From Neoceratodus forsteri (lineage: Eukaryota; Chordata; Ceratodontiformes; Ceratodontidae), in assembly GCA_016271365.2 (NCBI GenBank), contig CM057454.1, positions 458,643,501 to 458,707,500 of the forward strand: a stretch of 64,000 nt of DNA. Direction: 5' to 3'. This document shows positions 46,930 through 57,229 of this stretch, one piece after another. The number at the start of each line of letters is the position of its first letter. Position 1 is the stretch's first letter. The notes beneath the pieces were generated by a model. The model saw only the letters and a list, made by a program, of their open reading frames with translations. It was not told where the DNA came from and ran no database searches. The translations under genes were made by a program, and so were the position numbers.

Positions 46930-47480
46930 AGCTGGGAGAAACAATTACAGAAGGGATGCAGGGAGATGCACTTAACTTTCATCTCCAGCAGCTCCAAATG
47001 CAACAGACTATAGCAAATACAACTTATCTTTTTGCACCAAACCTATTTTTCTCCTAGCAAAGCCAAGAGATCTGGCCAATCAGCCTTCCATATATGTCCA
47101 GAATGCAAAGCTGAAGTAGGAACCTTCATCCACCTAACTCCCTTTTCCAAACATAGTCCCATTCTGGCATAAAAATTAAGAAGATCAAGGGCAACACACC
47201 TGGTGCAAAAAATTCACTTTGTCCCAGCCACTATTATATTGGATATTGGCATTCCCTTTGACATGGGACAATGACAGCTGGTCTTCTTATGGTATTTGGC
47301 CTTAGCAGTAAGAGGAAAAAAATATTGCCCAAAACTGGATGAAAAACAACTCTCTGATTGTGACACAGTGGCTCGAGAATTTAATAAACTGTATGACAAT
47401 AGAGAAAACCCAGTATGCCGTACTGCAAAAAATCTTTGAGGAAATCTGGTCTCTGCTGGAAAGAGCTATTTGAAAAACAA
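46930..47480 (+). pseudogene. L1 ORF2 C-terminal remnant
   Basis: The plus strand encodes HICPECKAEVGTFIHLT, resembling the Cys-rich C-terminal motif of L1 ORF2. In another frame it continues with KNIAQNWMKNNSLIVTQWL, then INCMTIEKTQYAVLQKIFEE and IWSLL, the usual last helices (IA..W......W......E...........F...W). Frame changes near 47160 and 47270 and stops break it. Strand and order place it at the end of the L1 that starts at 37670. Confidence 0.68.
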
Positions 47481-47934
47481 CTTGCCAATATAAGACCCTT
47501 GGTGTGGGATTTGGCTACTGTGGGAGTGATGTGTGAGAAGAGGAGGCCTTAAGAGTTTCTTTATTCTCTAAAGAGATGGATTGCACAGATCTCTGATGCC
47601 TCAATCTACTGAGTTCATAAGCCTGAGTAATCAGGGATTGTTAAACCACAAAGGGCCCCAGATTCAGCCTGCCATGGTTGCACTATGCCAGCACTAGTGT
47701 TGTCCCAACGTTAACACAGGACCATGGCCAAACATATATTCTAATACTTAGTAAACCTGCACAATTGGCTATTAGTGCCAGCACAGACTCAGTTTGAGCT
47801 GTGCTAAGCTTTTAAATATGGGGCCCTCAATCTTCAAATGTACAAGGGTACCTCAGCAATGAATAACAGTACCTAAGAACAGAAGCTCTGAGAAGCAGGA
47901 CTGTCTAACTGCTCTGTGAAAACAATGCAAAAAA

Positions 47935-48665
47935 GTAAGCAATAAGATATGACAGGGTGTGCATGGAATAGATTTTACTGCATGCCGGGGCCGTAGTGAG
48001 GCATTAGACCACAGGCTGAGTGCCTTCAGCCCATGGAAGTGTGATAAAATCTGTTCAATGCACACCCCAGAGTGTGTTATTGCGCTTATAAAATGGGCTC
48101 CTTTTTTAACTTTTTACAGTTGGGAAAAGCATGTTTATATGTAGAAACAATAGATTTGCTTGTGTGCATTTATGATAAAATAATCCTTCCGCCACTGCAA
48201 ATGATGTAATTGATGATGTCATTGTATTACTGCTGGACAAAGTTTGCCCTTTTGCCAGTATCAAGATTCAAGATATGGCATGTTTATCATGTAAGCAATA
48301 AGGCACAAAGGTGTGTGTGTAAACCATATTTTACAGCACGGCCAGGGGTGTAGTAAGGTACGAGGCCAACGGCCGAGTGACTTCAGCTGCTGGCCGTGCT
48401 GTAAATTATGGTTTACACACACCTCTGAGTGTCTTATTGCACTTATAAAATTGACTTCTTTTTTTTTTTTTACTTTTGACTCTTGGGAAAAGCATGTCTA
48501 TATGTAGAAAAATAGATTTACTTTGTGCATTTGTGATAAAATAATCCTTCCGCCCACTGCAAGTGATGTCATTGATGATGTCATTGTATTTTTGCCTACT
48601 TTCTTCTTCCCATTTTTTTTCCCTCTGTTTTTCTCCACATTCAAGATATGGAATGTTTATCATGG
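47935..48665. repeat. Tandem duplication, ~357-bp unit with hairpin core
   Basis: Copy one runs 47935-48291 and copy two 48292-48665. Both begin GTAAGCAATAAG, share GATAAAATAATCCTTCCG and GATGATGTCATTGTATT, and end ATTCAAGATATGG.ATGTTTA. Each holds a hairpin: in copy two the arms are 48312-48344 and 48390-48422 (GTAAACCATATTTTACAGCA with TGCTGTAAATTATGGTTTAC), around a GC-rich loop with GGCCAACGGCC. The copy-one hairpin is more decayed. It is probably a foldback MITE family or the ends of a larger element. Confidence 0.8.
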
Positions 48666-48774
48666 AATGTTTACCATGGAATACATGGATTCAAAGTTCT
48701 GATCAGTTGCATTGGCAGAATGTTTCTCTCCCAACACACTGTATACACAGACCTTTGTTTCAGCCAGAGACTCA

Positions 48775-49710
48775 GGGCTGGATTCACAAAGCTTTCTGAA
48801 GGTGCAAAACATTCCCTAAGTCCCCCCAAACTGCTGTAGCTATGGAAACAAAGGGGAATTTGCACTGAGTGCTATTCACAAAACCCTACACAGCGGTAGA
48901 AAACAACACTAAGGACTGTGGAAAAAAGTGCAGCTGCGGAAGTCCCTGAGGAAAAAAAGGCATGAGATAAGTAAGGCACAGCCCCTGAAAGGCTATTCAC
49001 AACCAGTTTTTTTCCACAGTTGCAGAAAAAATGTTACACGCAGTGGAATGAGGTGTAACTCTCCCTCAGCAAACTGCAGTAGTGCCCCAACAATTGGAAT
49101 CAATTAAGGTGGAGGTGAGGCACAGGTAATAGCATCCTAGATAGTATAACAGTGGCTGCTGTAACAGCAACAAAAGCACACATTGCCATGATATGACAAC
49201 AGGCAACAACCACCAGACACAGTGCAGCCCATAATGGAGCCCCACAGGCAGTAGAGCCTGGCCAGCCTGCAGTGAGTGCTACCCCTGCAGGTAACATGAA
49301 CAACCCAGGGGAGGGAGGACCAGCCGTGACAGTTGGCCATTGTGGTGCCATGGTATTGCTGGTACCTGTGGTGCTGCAGTGGTCTCAGTTGAGGGACTGG
49401 TTGCTGATCTCTTTGTGGGCGCTTTCAGCTTCATTCTACAGCAGCACTGTTAAAGTCTGCTGTTCCAGCTAATTAAGTTCACTGTTGCTGTGCCTCCTAA
49501 GCTATTTCTGCAGCTGCGGATCCGCATTTGCGGATTTTCAGCATGTGCACAATTTCCACAGCTACTGAATTTCTGCAGCTGTGGGGATTTTACGAAATTC
49601 TGCACCTGCTCAAAATTTCTTTATTAATGTCACGCAACTGCGTTTCCACAGTGCTGCAGGCCTTGTTCCCGCAGCAGTGGGATTTTTGGCTTTCTTTGTG
49701 AATCCCACCC
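48775..49710. mobile_element. Harbinger-like non-autonomous element, TCA target site
   Basis: The left end reads GGGCTGGATTCACAAAG and the right end, reverse-complemented, GGGTGGGATTCACAAAG. TCA flanks both sides (48772-48774 and 49711-49713). Copy B of the host repeat has GACTCGGTTATC at the corresponding uninterrupted site (50300-50311), which confirms the boundaries. A 3-bp target duplication of TNA form fits PIF/Harbinger. The interior repeats CTGCAG, CAGCTGCGG and TTTCCACAG words and has no convincing transposase; the 83-codon minus frame at 49100-49351 is Ala/Val-rich and unassigned. Confidence 0.82.
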
Positions 49711-50246
49711 TCAGTTATCTCAATATCAGGGCAAGAAGAAGAGAGTTCCCTGATGAGCAGGTAAAGACAGAAGGGGGATTCACTGTCAGCAAAGAAACAG
49801 TTGTAGTGAAAACTATAAACAGTAGTTATTATTTCTAATGTGTTTAGTTATGTAAGGAGTGTGTGATTAGATAATCAGGGAAACAGCATTTAATTAATTT
49901 GTTTTATTTTTTATCTAACATGGTTTTATTTTTAGGGCCCAGTTGAAGTTTTTTTACAGTGTAAAGGTAGCAGCCATGTTTGTGGTGGAAGATCAGTTCT
50001 GGCAGTAGAGGGCTATCTGAAATGCCTGTGTTCCAAATGCCCATTGGTCTGTGTTGCAGATTCTTCACTGCTGAGCAGTCCTTTTTTGAACTATGTATAA
50101 ACCATATTTTACACATAAATAAGAGCCAATCAGATTACATGATTTTACCCTGCCATTTTGTAAGGAATGTTTAACCTGGAATACATGGATTCAAAATTCT
50201 GCTCCGTTCCACTGGCAGAATGTTCCTCTCCTAACATATTGTATAC

Positions 50247-50276
<30 letters not shown>
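50247..50276 (+). repeat. CA microsatellite
   Basis: About fifteen CA dinucleotides within copy B of the duplicated unit. Copy A has only a short GTATACACAG here. Confidence 0.97.
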
Positions 50277-50278
<2 letters not shown>

Positions 50279-50590
50279 TGTCCTCTTCAACAGCCAGAGA
50301 CTCGGTTATCTCACTGTCAGGCAAGCAGAAGAGATTACCCTGATAAGCAGGTAAAGATAGAAGAGGGATATTTCTTTGTCAGCAAAGAAACAGTTGTAAT
50401 GAAAACTATAAACAATACTTAATGTTTCTAATTTGTTTATGTGTGTAAGAAAAGTGTGAAGATCATGGAAAAATCATTTAATTTTTTATTTTTATTTCTG
50501 ATAGTTTTATTTTTAGGGCCCAGTAGAAGGTTTTTTTTACAGTGTAAAGGTAGCAGCCATTTTTGTGATGGAAGATCAATTCTGGTTGTA

Positions 50591-51329
50591 GGAGGACTAA
50601 AGGAGAATAGTTCTGGTTATAGGAGGACTGATTTGCTGTTTGTGTGTTGTGGTTTAGGACCAGGATGACTTTGCATAAAACAGATTTCATGCATGGTCAC
50701 ATTATATATTTTAACCAATGAGACTTCTTTATTTTGGATGCCCAGTTTATAACTATAGTTATTAACTGTGATGTATAAATGCATTAAAAAGAAATGTACA
50801 GTACATTATTATTAAGCTGCAAACCAGAGACCTGGCTACTCATTCTGCTTCCAAAAAGGATATATCCATAAGCATTGATGCATAGGGTTAAAAGGTAAAA
50901 CTGTATTCCATTACCTCCAGCAAAACATGGTTACAGGTACAGGCCTTCCACCCCACAGCTGAACGTTTTCATGCTAGACTTGCGCTTTCTCAAGGCAAGT
51001 CTCGCCCTACCATCAATGTTTTAATGGATATCTCCTTTTTGGAAGCAGAATGGATGGATAGCTGAGTCTCTGGTTTGCCGCATGTGAGTACACTTAATTG
51101 GCTCTGTTTTTTTGCTTTGAGGTACCTTTCTCTGCCATTTGTAAATGATTATTAAGTTGTCAAAAAAATTTTTATTCTTCAATAAAAATATTTTACAGAA
51201 AACATTGCTGGCCAGCCATTCATGCTGTGCACACCTCCTCTGACAACCTACATAATCTGACCTTTCCTGTGCTCATTTTGTTTTTACCAGCCTTCCCATG
51301 CTATGCTTGGTTTTGCAGATCGTGCCTGG
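50591..51329. other. Unassigned
   Basis: No domains. CTGGTTATAGGAGGACT-type text is locally duplicated near 50585-50630. Short inverted matches (CCAGAGACCTGGCTACTCAT near 50825 and its reverse near 51055) suggest a further foldback element of about 250 bases. Confidence 0.4.
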
Positions 51330-51505
51330 ACTTCATCTGTGCTTTAAGACCTGGGTTTGAATCTCACAGCTTCCACCTGCATACTGTGTAACCCTGAGCA
51401 AGTCACTTAACTTCCCTGTGCTCCCAGGCCACTCCTGTAAAAAAAGCTTTCAGCTTAGTGCGCTACTCCTGGTTAAACAAATACAAACAAAATAAAAATA
51501 AAATA
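51330..51505 (+). mobile_element. MIR-like (CORE-type) SINE, 5'-truncated
   Basis: GACCTGGGTTTGAATCTCAC is a B box. CTGTGTAACCCTGAGCAAGT, then CACTTAACTTCCCTGTGCTC is the conserved MIR-type core. The end CACTCCTGTAAAAAAAGC, CTACTCCTGGTTAAACAAAT and AAAATAAAAATAAAA resembles the LINE tails here. A second copy is at 58864-59045. Confidence 0.85.
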
Positions 51506-51654
51506 CTGTTCTGCCAGTTTGTAAGTGAATAAAGACTGTCCTGATTACAGTGCTCCATGGCCTTTTTCCCTGTCCCCCTTCATTTTCTAATACTGTACTA
51601 TCCTTTTTGACAAGAATAGTAAAAGGATACATCACGTTTGTACCAGCCATTCTG

Positions 51655-51752
51655 TACCCTTCCCCCGGGTTGCAACTGGAAACGAGCCCTGGCTCAGTAT
51701 GCCTTTTCTGGTAATCAGCATTTTAAATAAAAATAAAAAAAATACAAAATGT
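51655..51752 (+). repeat. L2-like LINE tail
   Basis: CCGGGTTGCAACTGGAAACG, GGCTCAGTATGCCTTTTCTG and TAAATAAAAATAAAA. Only the tail is recognised. Confidence 0.7.
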
Positions 51753-51984
51753 TAAGCTTTTTCCCCAGATACTCTAATGAAGTGGATTAGGAACATTCAT
51801 CCACACCTGCTCAGTACTAGTAATATTAAAAAAACATTCACTAAACCAAAATACTCTACGTGGTCATTGATACACCTCTCCCCTAAAGTATTGTTGGTTA
51901 AGATGTTATATGTCTGATTTAATTGCTATATTATATTTGTGTATGTAACCGACATGCTCTGTAATTGTACCCTATACCTTATTC

Positions 51985-52132
51985 AATGTATGTTTAATCT
52001 ACAGTGTACTCCTGCCAATGTATGTAATCATTGTCTATAACTAATCCGGGTCGCTCCTGAAAAAGGGACCTCTGGTCTCAGTGAGCTTATCTGATTATCA
52101 AAATCTAAACAAATAAATAAGTAAATAAATAT
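51985..52132 (+). repeat. L2-like LINE 3' UTR end and tail
   Basis: TCAATGTATGTTTAATCT is shared with the 3' UTR near 46068. CCGGGTCGCTCCTGAAAAAG and GGTCTCAGTGAGCTTATCTG are followed by AAATAAATAAGTAAATAAAT. Confidence 0.75.
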
Positions 52133-52139
52133 AAATTAT

Positions 52140-53355
52140 ATCACATTTCCAAAGTAAACATGTTAAACACCTAAACATGCTTTTGAAAGTTAACCATGCT
52201 GTGCTCTTAAGCATTAATCAAACGCTTTCTTCCCGTTCTCAGTTTGCATTGATTTAGAATGCATCAGGGCAACGTGGAGATGAAGCCCATTTTTAAATCA
52301 ATGTTCTGAGAACAGTCTGTGAAAATGTGTTAAAATGCAGCAGTAAAACTATTTCCCACTGAGCCTGATTAAAGCTGGAGTGACTGAATTTGATAAGCAC
52401 TGAGCCACCCATTCTGCAAAAGAAAGCGGAACAAATGAAGCTATTTAGTTTGATTTCCCTCTAATTAAAGTAATAGTAAAACTTGCTGGTGCTGTAGTTG
52501 ATCTCTTGCATGCCCAAAATAGGCTACTTAGCTGTCTTTAGTTTCCTAATGGTCTTGTCCCCAGTGTGCGCAGCAGAGTAAAATGTCTTTTTGTTATTGT
52601 TGTCAATTTCGATTACTGTGCTGTGGCTATCATTATGGTGTATGAAGTGACACAAGAAAGCATCCTTTGTTATGTACACCCTAAGTGTTTTCTTTTCAGA
52701 AATAGAAACCTGGCTGGAAGTCTGAATGAAAGGAGTCTGAGGGTTAGAAAGAGGTATAGGACCAGTAGATGCCATGCTGCATGTATTTGCTCAGATAATT
52801 GAAGGCATTGTCTCCATGTGAATCAGAGATTGGGATAACAGAGCTAAATGGTTGCCAGAAACAGCAGGTAGTTCAGATGGAGAAGGAAATTATGCTTATG
52901 GGAGTGCAAAGGAGGTTTCAGAGGCTTCTTCTTGTCTAGAAGCTATACAAATTAGTGTTGGGTTCCCCTCTGAGTCACTGAGTGTAGGCTAACAGTGTGC
53001 AATAAGTAGCAGTGACGTATGAAGCAACTTCTAAATCTGGTGAATCAACTCATTCGCAGTCTAATGATATTCAATGAATTATTTATACCAGAAGTTTGAA
53101 TGAAATGCTGAAATATTTAATTTTCTCATGCTGGTTTGTCCATCAGCATAGAGAATGGAGGAAAGACTTCAGCCTCAGTACTGCCTCAACAATGATCTGT
53201 AGTTCATTAAAATGTCAGATTAATTTATGAATTTAAAGAGCCTTTTATGTCACTGAGAAACTAAAAAAAATTTATAGAATTCAATTTCTAATTAAACTAT
53301 TTAATATGACCAGCATTTACCTTCTCATTATGTTTTTTTATGGACAGGATTCTAG
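52140..53355. other. Least repeat-like stretch; possible unique or conserved non-coding DNA
   Basis: No TE signature, tandem repeat or coding domain is visible. It is AT-rich with TAATTA-type words (CTCTAATTAAAGTAATAG near 52460, TTCTAATTAAACTATTTAAT near 53288). The frames at 52524-52775 and 52566-52802 look like chance. Conservation cannot be judged from one sequence. Confidence 0.35.
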
Positions 53356-53357
53356 GT

Positions 53358-53525
53358 CTGCTTCGGTAGTACAGCACTAGTGCTGCTGCCTGCCTCACCA
53401 GCTACTGGGTTTGGGAGCGGACTCTGGTTGTAGGGTGGGTCACAAGAGCAGAGAGAACTGAACGTACAAAGGACAGCTTTCTTAGGGAGAAGGGTTCTGA
53501 CATCCCATTCATAGGCTGCCACCTG
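53358..53525 (+). mobile_element. tRNA-headed SINE, third copy
   Basis: CTTCGGTAGTACAGCACTAG resembles an A box and CTGGGTTTGGGAGCGGACTC a B box. The latter parallels GGGTTCGGGAACGGACTC at 7667. A short GTAGTAGTAGTAG run follows. Confidence 0.6.
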
Positions 53526-53704
53526 GTGCAGGCATTCTACAGAAGTAGTAGTAGTAGTTGTAGTCTACAGTTGTAGCAGTCTACAGAAGTAGTTTGTCAT
53601 CTGGTGATTTCCATGAAGAGGAATATTAGGATTTTTAAGCTGTCTTTTTGATGTCCTGCAACTGGGGAGCTTGAAAACTGTTATTCCTAACTTTTCAGTA
53701 GTGA

Positions 53705-56065
53705 AACATAGAAACATAGAAGATGATGACAGATAAGGACCGCAAGGCCCATCCAGTCTGCCCATTTGTTCTACCTTATGAATGTGCCATAGGCCTTTAC
53801 TCTGTCAATGGCCTATTTATTCATACTCATCTGTATTGCTCCCTTATGCATATCCCATGCCTGTTTGAAGCCCTGCACTGTATTCATATCCACCACTTCC
53901 TGAGGTAGGCTGTTCCATGCATCCACCACCCTTTCTGTGAAAAAGAACGTCCTCACATTACCTCTTAATCGGCCTTCCTCTTTCTCATGCTGTGTCTTCT
54001 TGTCCTGCTATTTTTCTTATAATGAAACATGTTAGACTCTGTCACCTTGTTAATGCCCTTAAGATACTTGAATGTTTCAATCATATCACCTCTCTCCCTC
54101 CTTTGCTTTAGGGTATACATATTGAGCTCCATTAATCTGTCCTCATATGTTTTGTGATGCAGTCCCTGCACCATTTTGGTTGTCCTTCTCTGGACTGCCT
54201 CCATTCTGTTAATGTCCTTGTGCAGGTGTGTCCTCTAGTACTCCAGATGGGGCCTAACCAGTGTCTTGTAAAGAGGGATTATTATCTCCCTCTTACAACT
54301 TGTGACACCCCTACTAATACACACCATCATCCCTCTAGCCTTACCTACTGCTTTAGTGGTCTGCTTGGATGATTTCTGGTCATCTGCGATGATGATGCCC
54401 ACGTCTCTTTCTTCCCTTGTGATTGCCAGGAACTTCTCTCCCAATCTATAGGTAGCTTCAGGGTTTCTCTTCCCTATGTGCATGATCTTGCACTTCTTTG
54501 CAATAAACCCCAGTTGCCACTCTTCAGACCATTTTGCCAGTTTTTCCAGATCTCTTCTCATTCTACCCACCCCATCTGGATCATCTACTCTGTTGCAGAT
54601 CTTGCTGCCATCTGCTAACAGGCAAACCTTACCCTCCAGTCCATCTGCAATGTCACTGATGAAGATATTGAAGAGAACTGGCCCCAGGACTGATCCCTGA
54701 GGTACCCCACTTGTGACTTGCATCTCTTCTGACTATACCGTTTACCACCAAGCTCTCTCTTTTCTGCCTGCCAACCAGTTTGCCACCCAGTTGACCAACA
54801 TCTGACCCACTCCAAGACTACCTAGTTTATTAATCAATCTTCTATGTGGAACAGTATCGAAGGCTTTGCTGAAGTCAAGGTAGGTGACATCAACTGCACC
54901 CCCTTGGTCCACCACTCTGGTTACCCAGTCAAAGAAATCTATGAGATTAGTTTGACAGGACCTTACCATTGTAAACCCATGTTGTCTTGGATCCTGTGCT
55001 CCTATGGATTCCAGGTGTTGCACTATCCTTTCCTTAAGGAGTGTCTCCATAATCTTGCCCACTACTGAGGTAAGACTTACTGGTCTGTAGTTCCCTGCCT
55101 CCTCCTGCTGCCACTCTTGTGGAGCGGGATCACATGAGCCCTTCTCCAGTCTTCTGGGACCTCTTCTGTGCTCAGAGACTCACTAAACAGTTCTGATAAT
55201 GGTTCTACTATTTCCATACTTAGCTCATTTAGTACCCTGGGATGTATGCCATCAGGTCCCATTGCCTTGCCCACCCTGAGCTTAGCGAGCTCTTGTAGGA
55301 CCCTTTCTTTTCTGAAGGGACTTGTGCTCACCTCCTTCCCCCATGTGTTCATGGTGCTGAGCTGTGGGCCCTGCCCTACCTTCTCCTCAGTAAATACTGA
55401 GCAGAAGTATCTATTTAGGATAGATGCTTTTTCTTGGTCCTCCTCCATACACTCCCCCTTATCCCCTTTGATCTTGGCAATACCCCTCTGGACTTTCTCC
55501 TTTCACTAATGTATCTATAGAAAGTCGTGTCCCCTTCTTTTACTGTTCATGCTAGTGTTTCCTCAGTTTGGGCCTTTGCCTGCCTTCCCTGCTTCCCTTA
55601 GGGAAGTTTGGTATGCCTCCCTATCTTCGTCCCTCTGCATTCCCTTATTTTTCCTGAAGGCCAGCCTTTTGGGTTTGACCTTTTCTGCTACTGTTTTTGA
55701 GAACCAAAGTGGTTTCCTCCTTCTTTTGCTCTTGCTTTTCTCCCTAACACAATGGGATGTTGCTTCAAGTATTGCATCCTTAATGCTTGCCCACTTTGCC
55801 TGTACCCCCTCAGCTGTATTTCTTCTTGCCAAGGTTAGCTGAACTCTGTTGGCCATCTTATCAAAGTCAGCTCCTCTGAGGTCCCATATTTTTGCCTTGG
55901 AATGGGATGATTTAGTTCTAGTGGCCAAATTGAACCATACCATGCAATGGTCACTGGCCCCCAGGAGACCTTCTACCTGGAGATCTGTGATCCTTTTCCC
56001 ATTAGTCAGTACTAGATCCAGGATAGCACTGTCTCTTGTGGGTTGTTGTACCAGCTGTTAGTGGG
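53705..56065 (-). mobile_element. CR1 LINE, minus strand, 5'-truncated
   Basis: From 56065 down: endonuclease end, linker, RT, C-terminal domain and a 3' UTR ending in CTATGTTT octamers (plus strand GAAACATAGAAACATAGAAG). The copy starts inside the endonuclease. It is the most continuous CR1 in the window, and its 3' end is the template for recognising those at 27411 and 39888. Confidence 0.9.
53945..56060 (-). pseudogene. CR1 ORF2 (endonuclease end, RT, C-terminal domain)
   Basis: The endonuclease end encodes QQPTRDSAILDLVLTNGK and LLGASDHCMVWFNLA, with SDH intact. The linker has RRKPLWFSKTVAEKVK, AFRKNKGMQ and ILNRYFCSVFTEEKVGQG. The RT has KAMGPDGIHPRVLNEL, DWRRAHVIPLHKSG, RQHGFTMVRSCQTNL, motif A VTYLDFSKAFDTVPHR and motif B SGVPQGSVLGPVLFNIFI. 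Motif C reads LLADGSKIC, so the second Asp of the usual ADD is Gly. Then come CKIMHIGKRNPEATY, KTLVRPHLEY, RGNVRTFFFTERVVDAWNSL and the end near 53945. Frame changes near 55080, 54740 and 54235 and lost catalytic residues disable it. Confidence 0.9.
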
Positions 56066-56640
56066 TTCATTGCTGCAGGATTTATTCACATGCTGTCTTG
56101 TAGGTCGACAGCCCCTGTCCCCCTCTTCAATTGTGAGCCATTCGGTAAGCTCTGAAGCAAACATTCAGGATTGCAGACTCCATATAGGAGATGAAGAGGA
56201 CTATTATTTTTAATTCTGTAAAAGATAAAATCTTTATTTTGAAACACTGATGAAATTATTTACTACAGTTGTGCAATGTATGAAATATATTGTTGCATTC
56301 CTTTTCCTTTTTACTCATCATCGTAAAAAAATGTGTTGGGACCAATTCCAAGAAAAAGCTGCCAGCTTGGCAGTGAAGCATTTGGTGTTTCATATGGTGG
56401 CCATTAAACTCTGGAAATACCATATGAAATAAACTCAGGCAAGAGTTGGATTATTATTTTTTGTTTCCTGCTGATTTGTGTTTTTGTCAACCACTGCTAA
56501 TGTTACACTGAGTGTGCCCTAAAACTGTGTGTGTGGGGGGACCCCCATTATTAAGCCACTCACAACAAAGAAAAGTCCACAGTTTACACTGAATTATAAA
56601 AAATCTGAGTTTACTTTTTAAAATACTATGTTGTATTTTT
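56066..56640. other. Unassigned
   Basis: AT-rich. The 60-codon frame 56250-56432 has no domain. Confidence 0.4.
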
Positions 56641-56890
56641 TTTGGGGGGGTGCTAGACACATCTGATCAGTTACTAAATACTATTGGGGTTGTTGCAGGG
56701 GTGGGGGACTGCTTGACACTAAAGAATATTCACAAAATACCATTGGGGTTGTTCCAGGGGTGGGGGACTACTAGACACTAAAGAATATTCACAAAATACC
56801 ATTGGGGATGTTTAGGAGTGAGGGGCCACTAGACAACAAGGTTACATAACTAAATACCATTGGGGTGTTCGGGGATGGGGGACTACTAGA
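56641..56890 (+). repeat. Tandem repeat, ~59-bp unit, four to five copies
   Basis: TACTAGACAC-type words recur at 56651, 56710, 56769, 56827 and 56884. Each unit has ATACCATTGGGGTTGTT and a GGGGTGGGGGACT run. Confidence 0.88.
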
Positions 56891-57229
56891 ATACCAGTAT
56901 AGGCAGCCCTGCCAGGTGCTGTGGGGATGGGGGGGTCACAAACTCTATTTGCTCCAGACCAGTAATACAGCCCTAATGAGATGCAAATGACCCTATAGTG
57001 CCTTGCTAGTGCTGTAGGGCCATTTGTATCTTAAGATACAGATATGGCAGTGTTCTCTAGTTGAGCAACTGCCATTGGTGGGATCTAACAGCCTGATTGC
57101 AATCTCAATCCCCATAGAAGCCTATTGCCCACATTCTTCCTATGGCTAGTAGAGGGCCGGGGTTCATGATTGGAGTCTGGTTAGTGCCTGGCTGGTAACC
57201 ACCCTATCCAGACTGGACACTCTCTTCAG

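Larger units (their letters stand above)
37670..47480 (+). mobile_element. One L1 ORF2 copy broken by nested insertions
   Basis: Plus-strand L1 pieces occur in correct protein order: linker and RT (37670-38700), the SGHKINCGKCEWLPCG block after the RT (39575-39780), the FLWQCKSARG...LPSLETYYLAAQLAFLQ block (40440-40972), possibly 41401-41640, and the C-terminus (46930-47480). Between them lie a CR1 3' part, a reversed CR1 end with an L2-like tail, a TTAA-flanked MITE and an L2-like LINE. The simplest reading is one old L1 hit repeatedly. The stretch 41641-42282 between pieces is unassigned. I infer continuity from order and strand, not from alignment. Confidence 0.68.
48655..50590 (+). repeat. 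Two direct copies of a ~420-bp unit
   Basis: Copy A is 48655-48774 plus 49711-50010; copy B is 50165-50590. Shared phrases include GGAATACATGGATTCAAA, TTGGCAGAATGTT-type text, CAGCCAGAGACTC, GTCAGCAAAGAAACAGTTGT and AGTGTAAAGGTAGCAGCCAT. Copy A is split by the Harbinger-like element at 48775-49710; copy B is not. Copy B contains a CA microsatellite. Confidence 0.85.

Noticed and set aside
47935..50590. CRISPR-like array
   Set aside because: The repeats are hundreds of bases long, few and contiguous, without unique spacers; the DNA is vertebrate.
52566..52802. 78-codon plus-strand frame as a small gene or exon
   Set aside because: No homology I can recognise, no splice-site support and no codon bias; left as unassigned.
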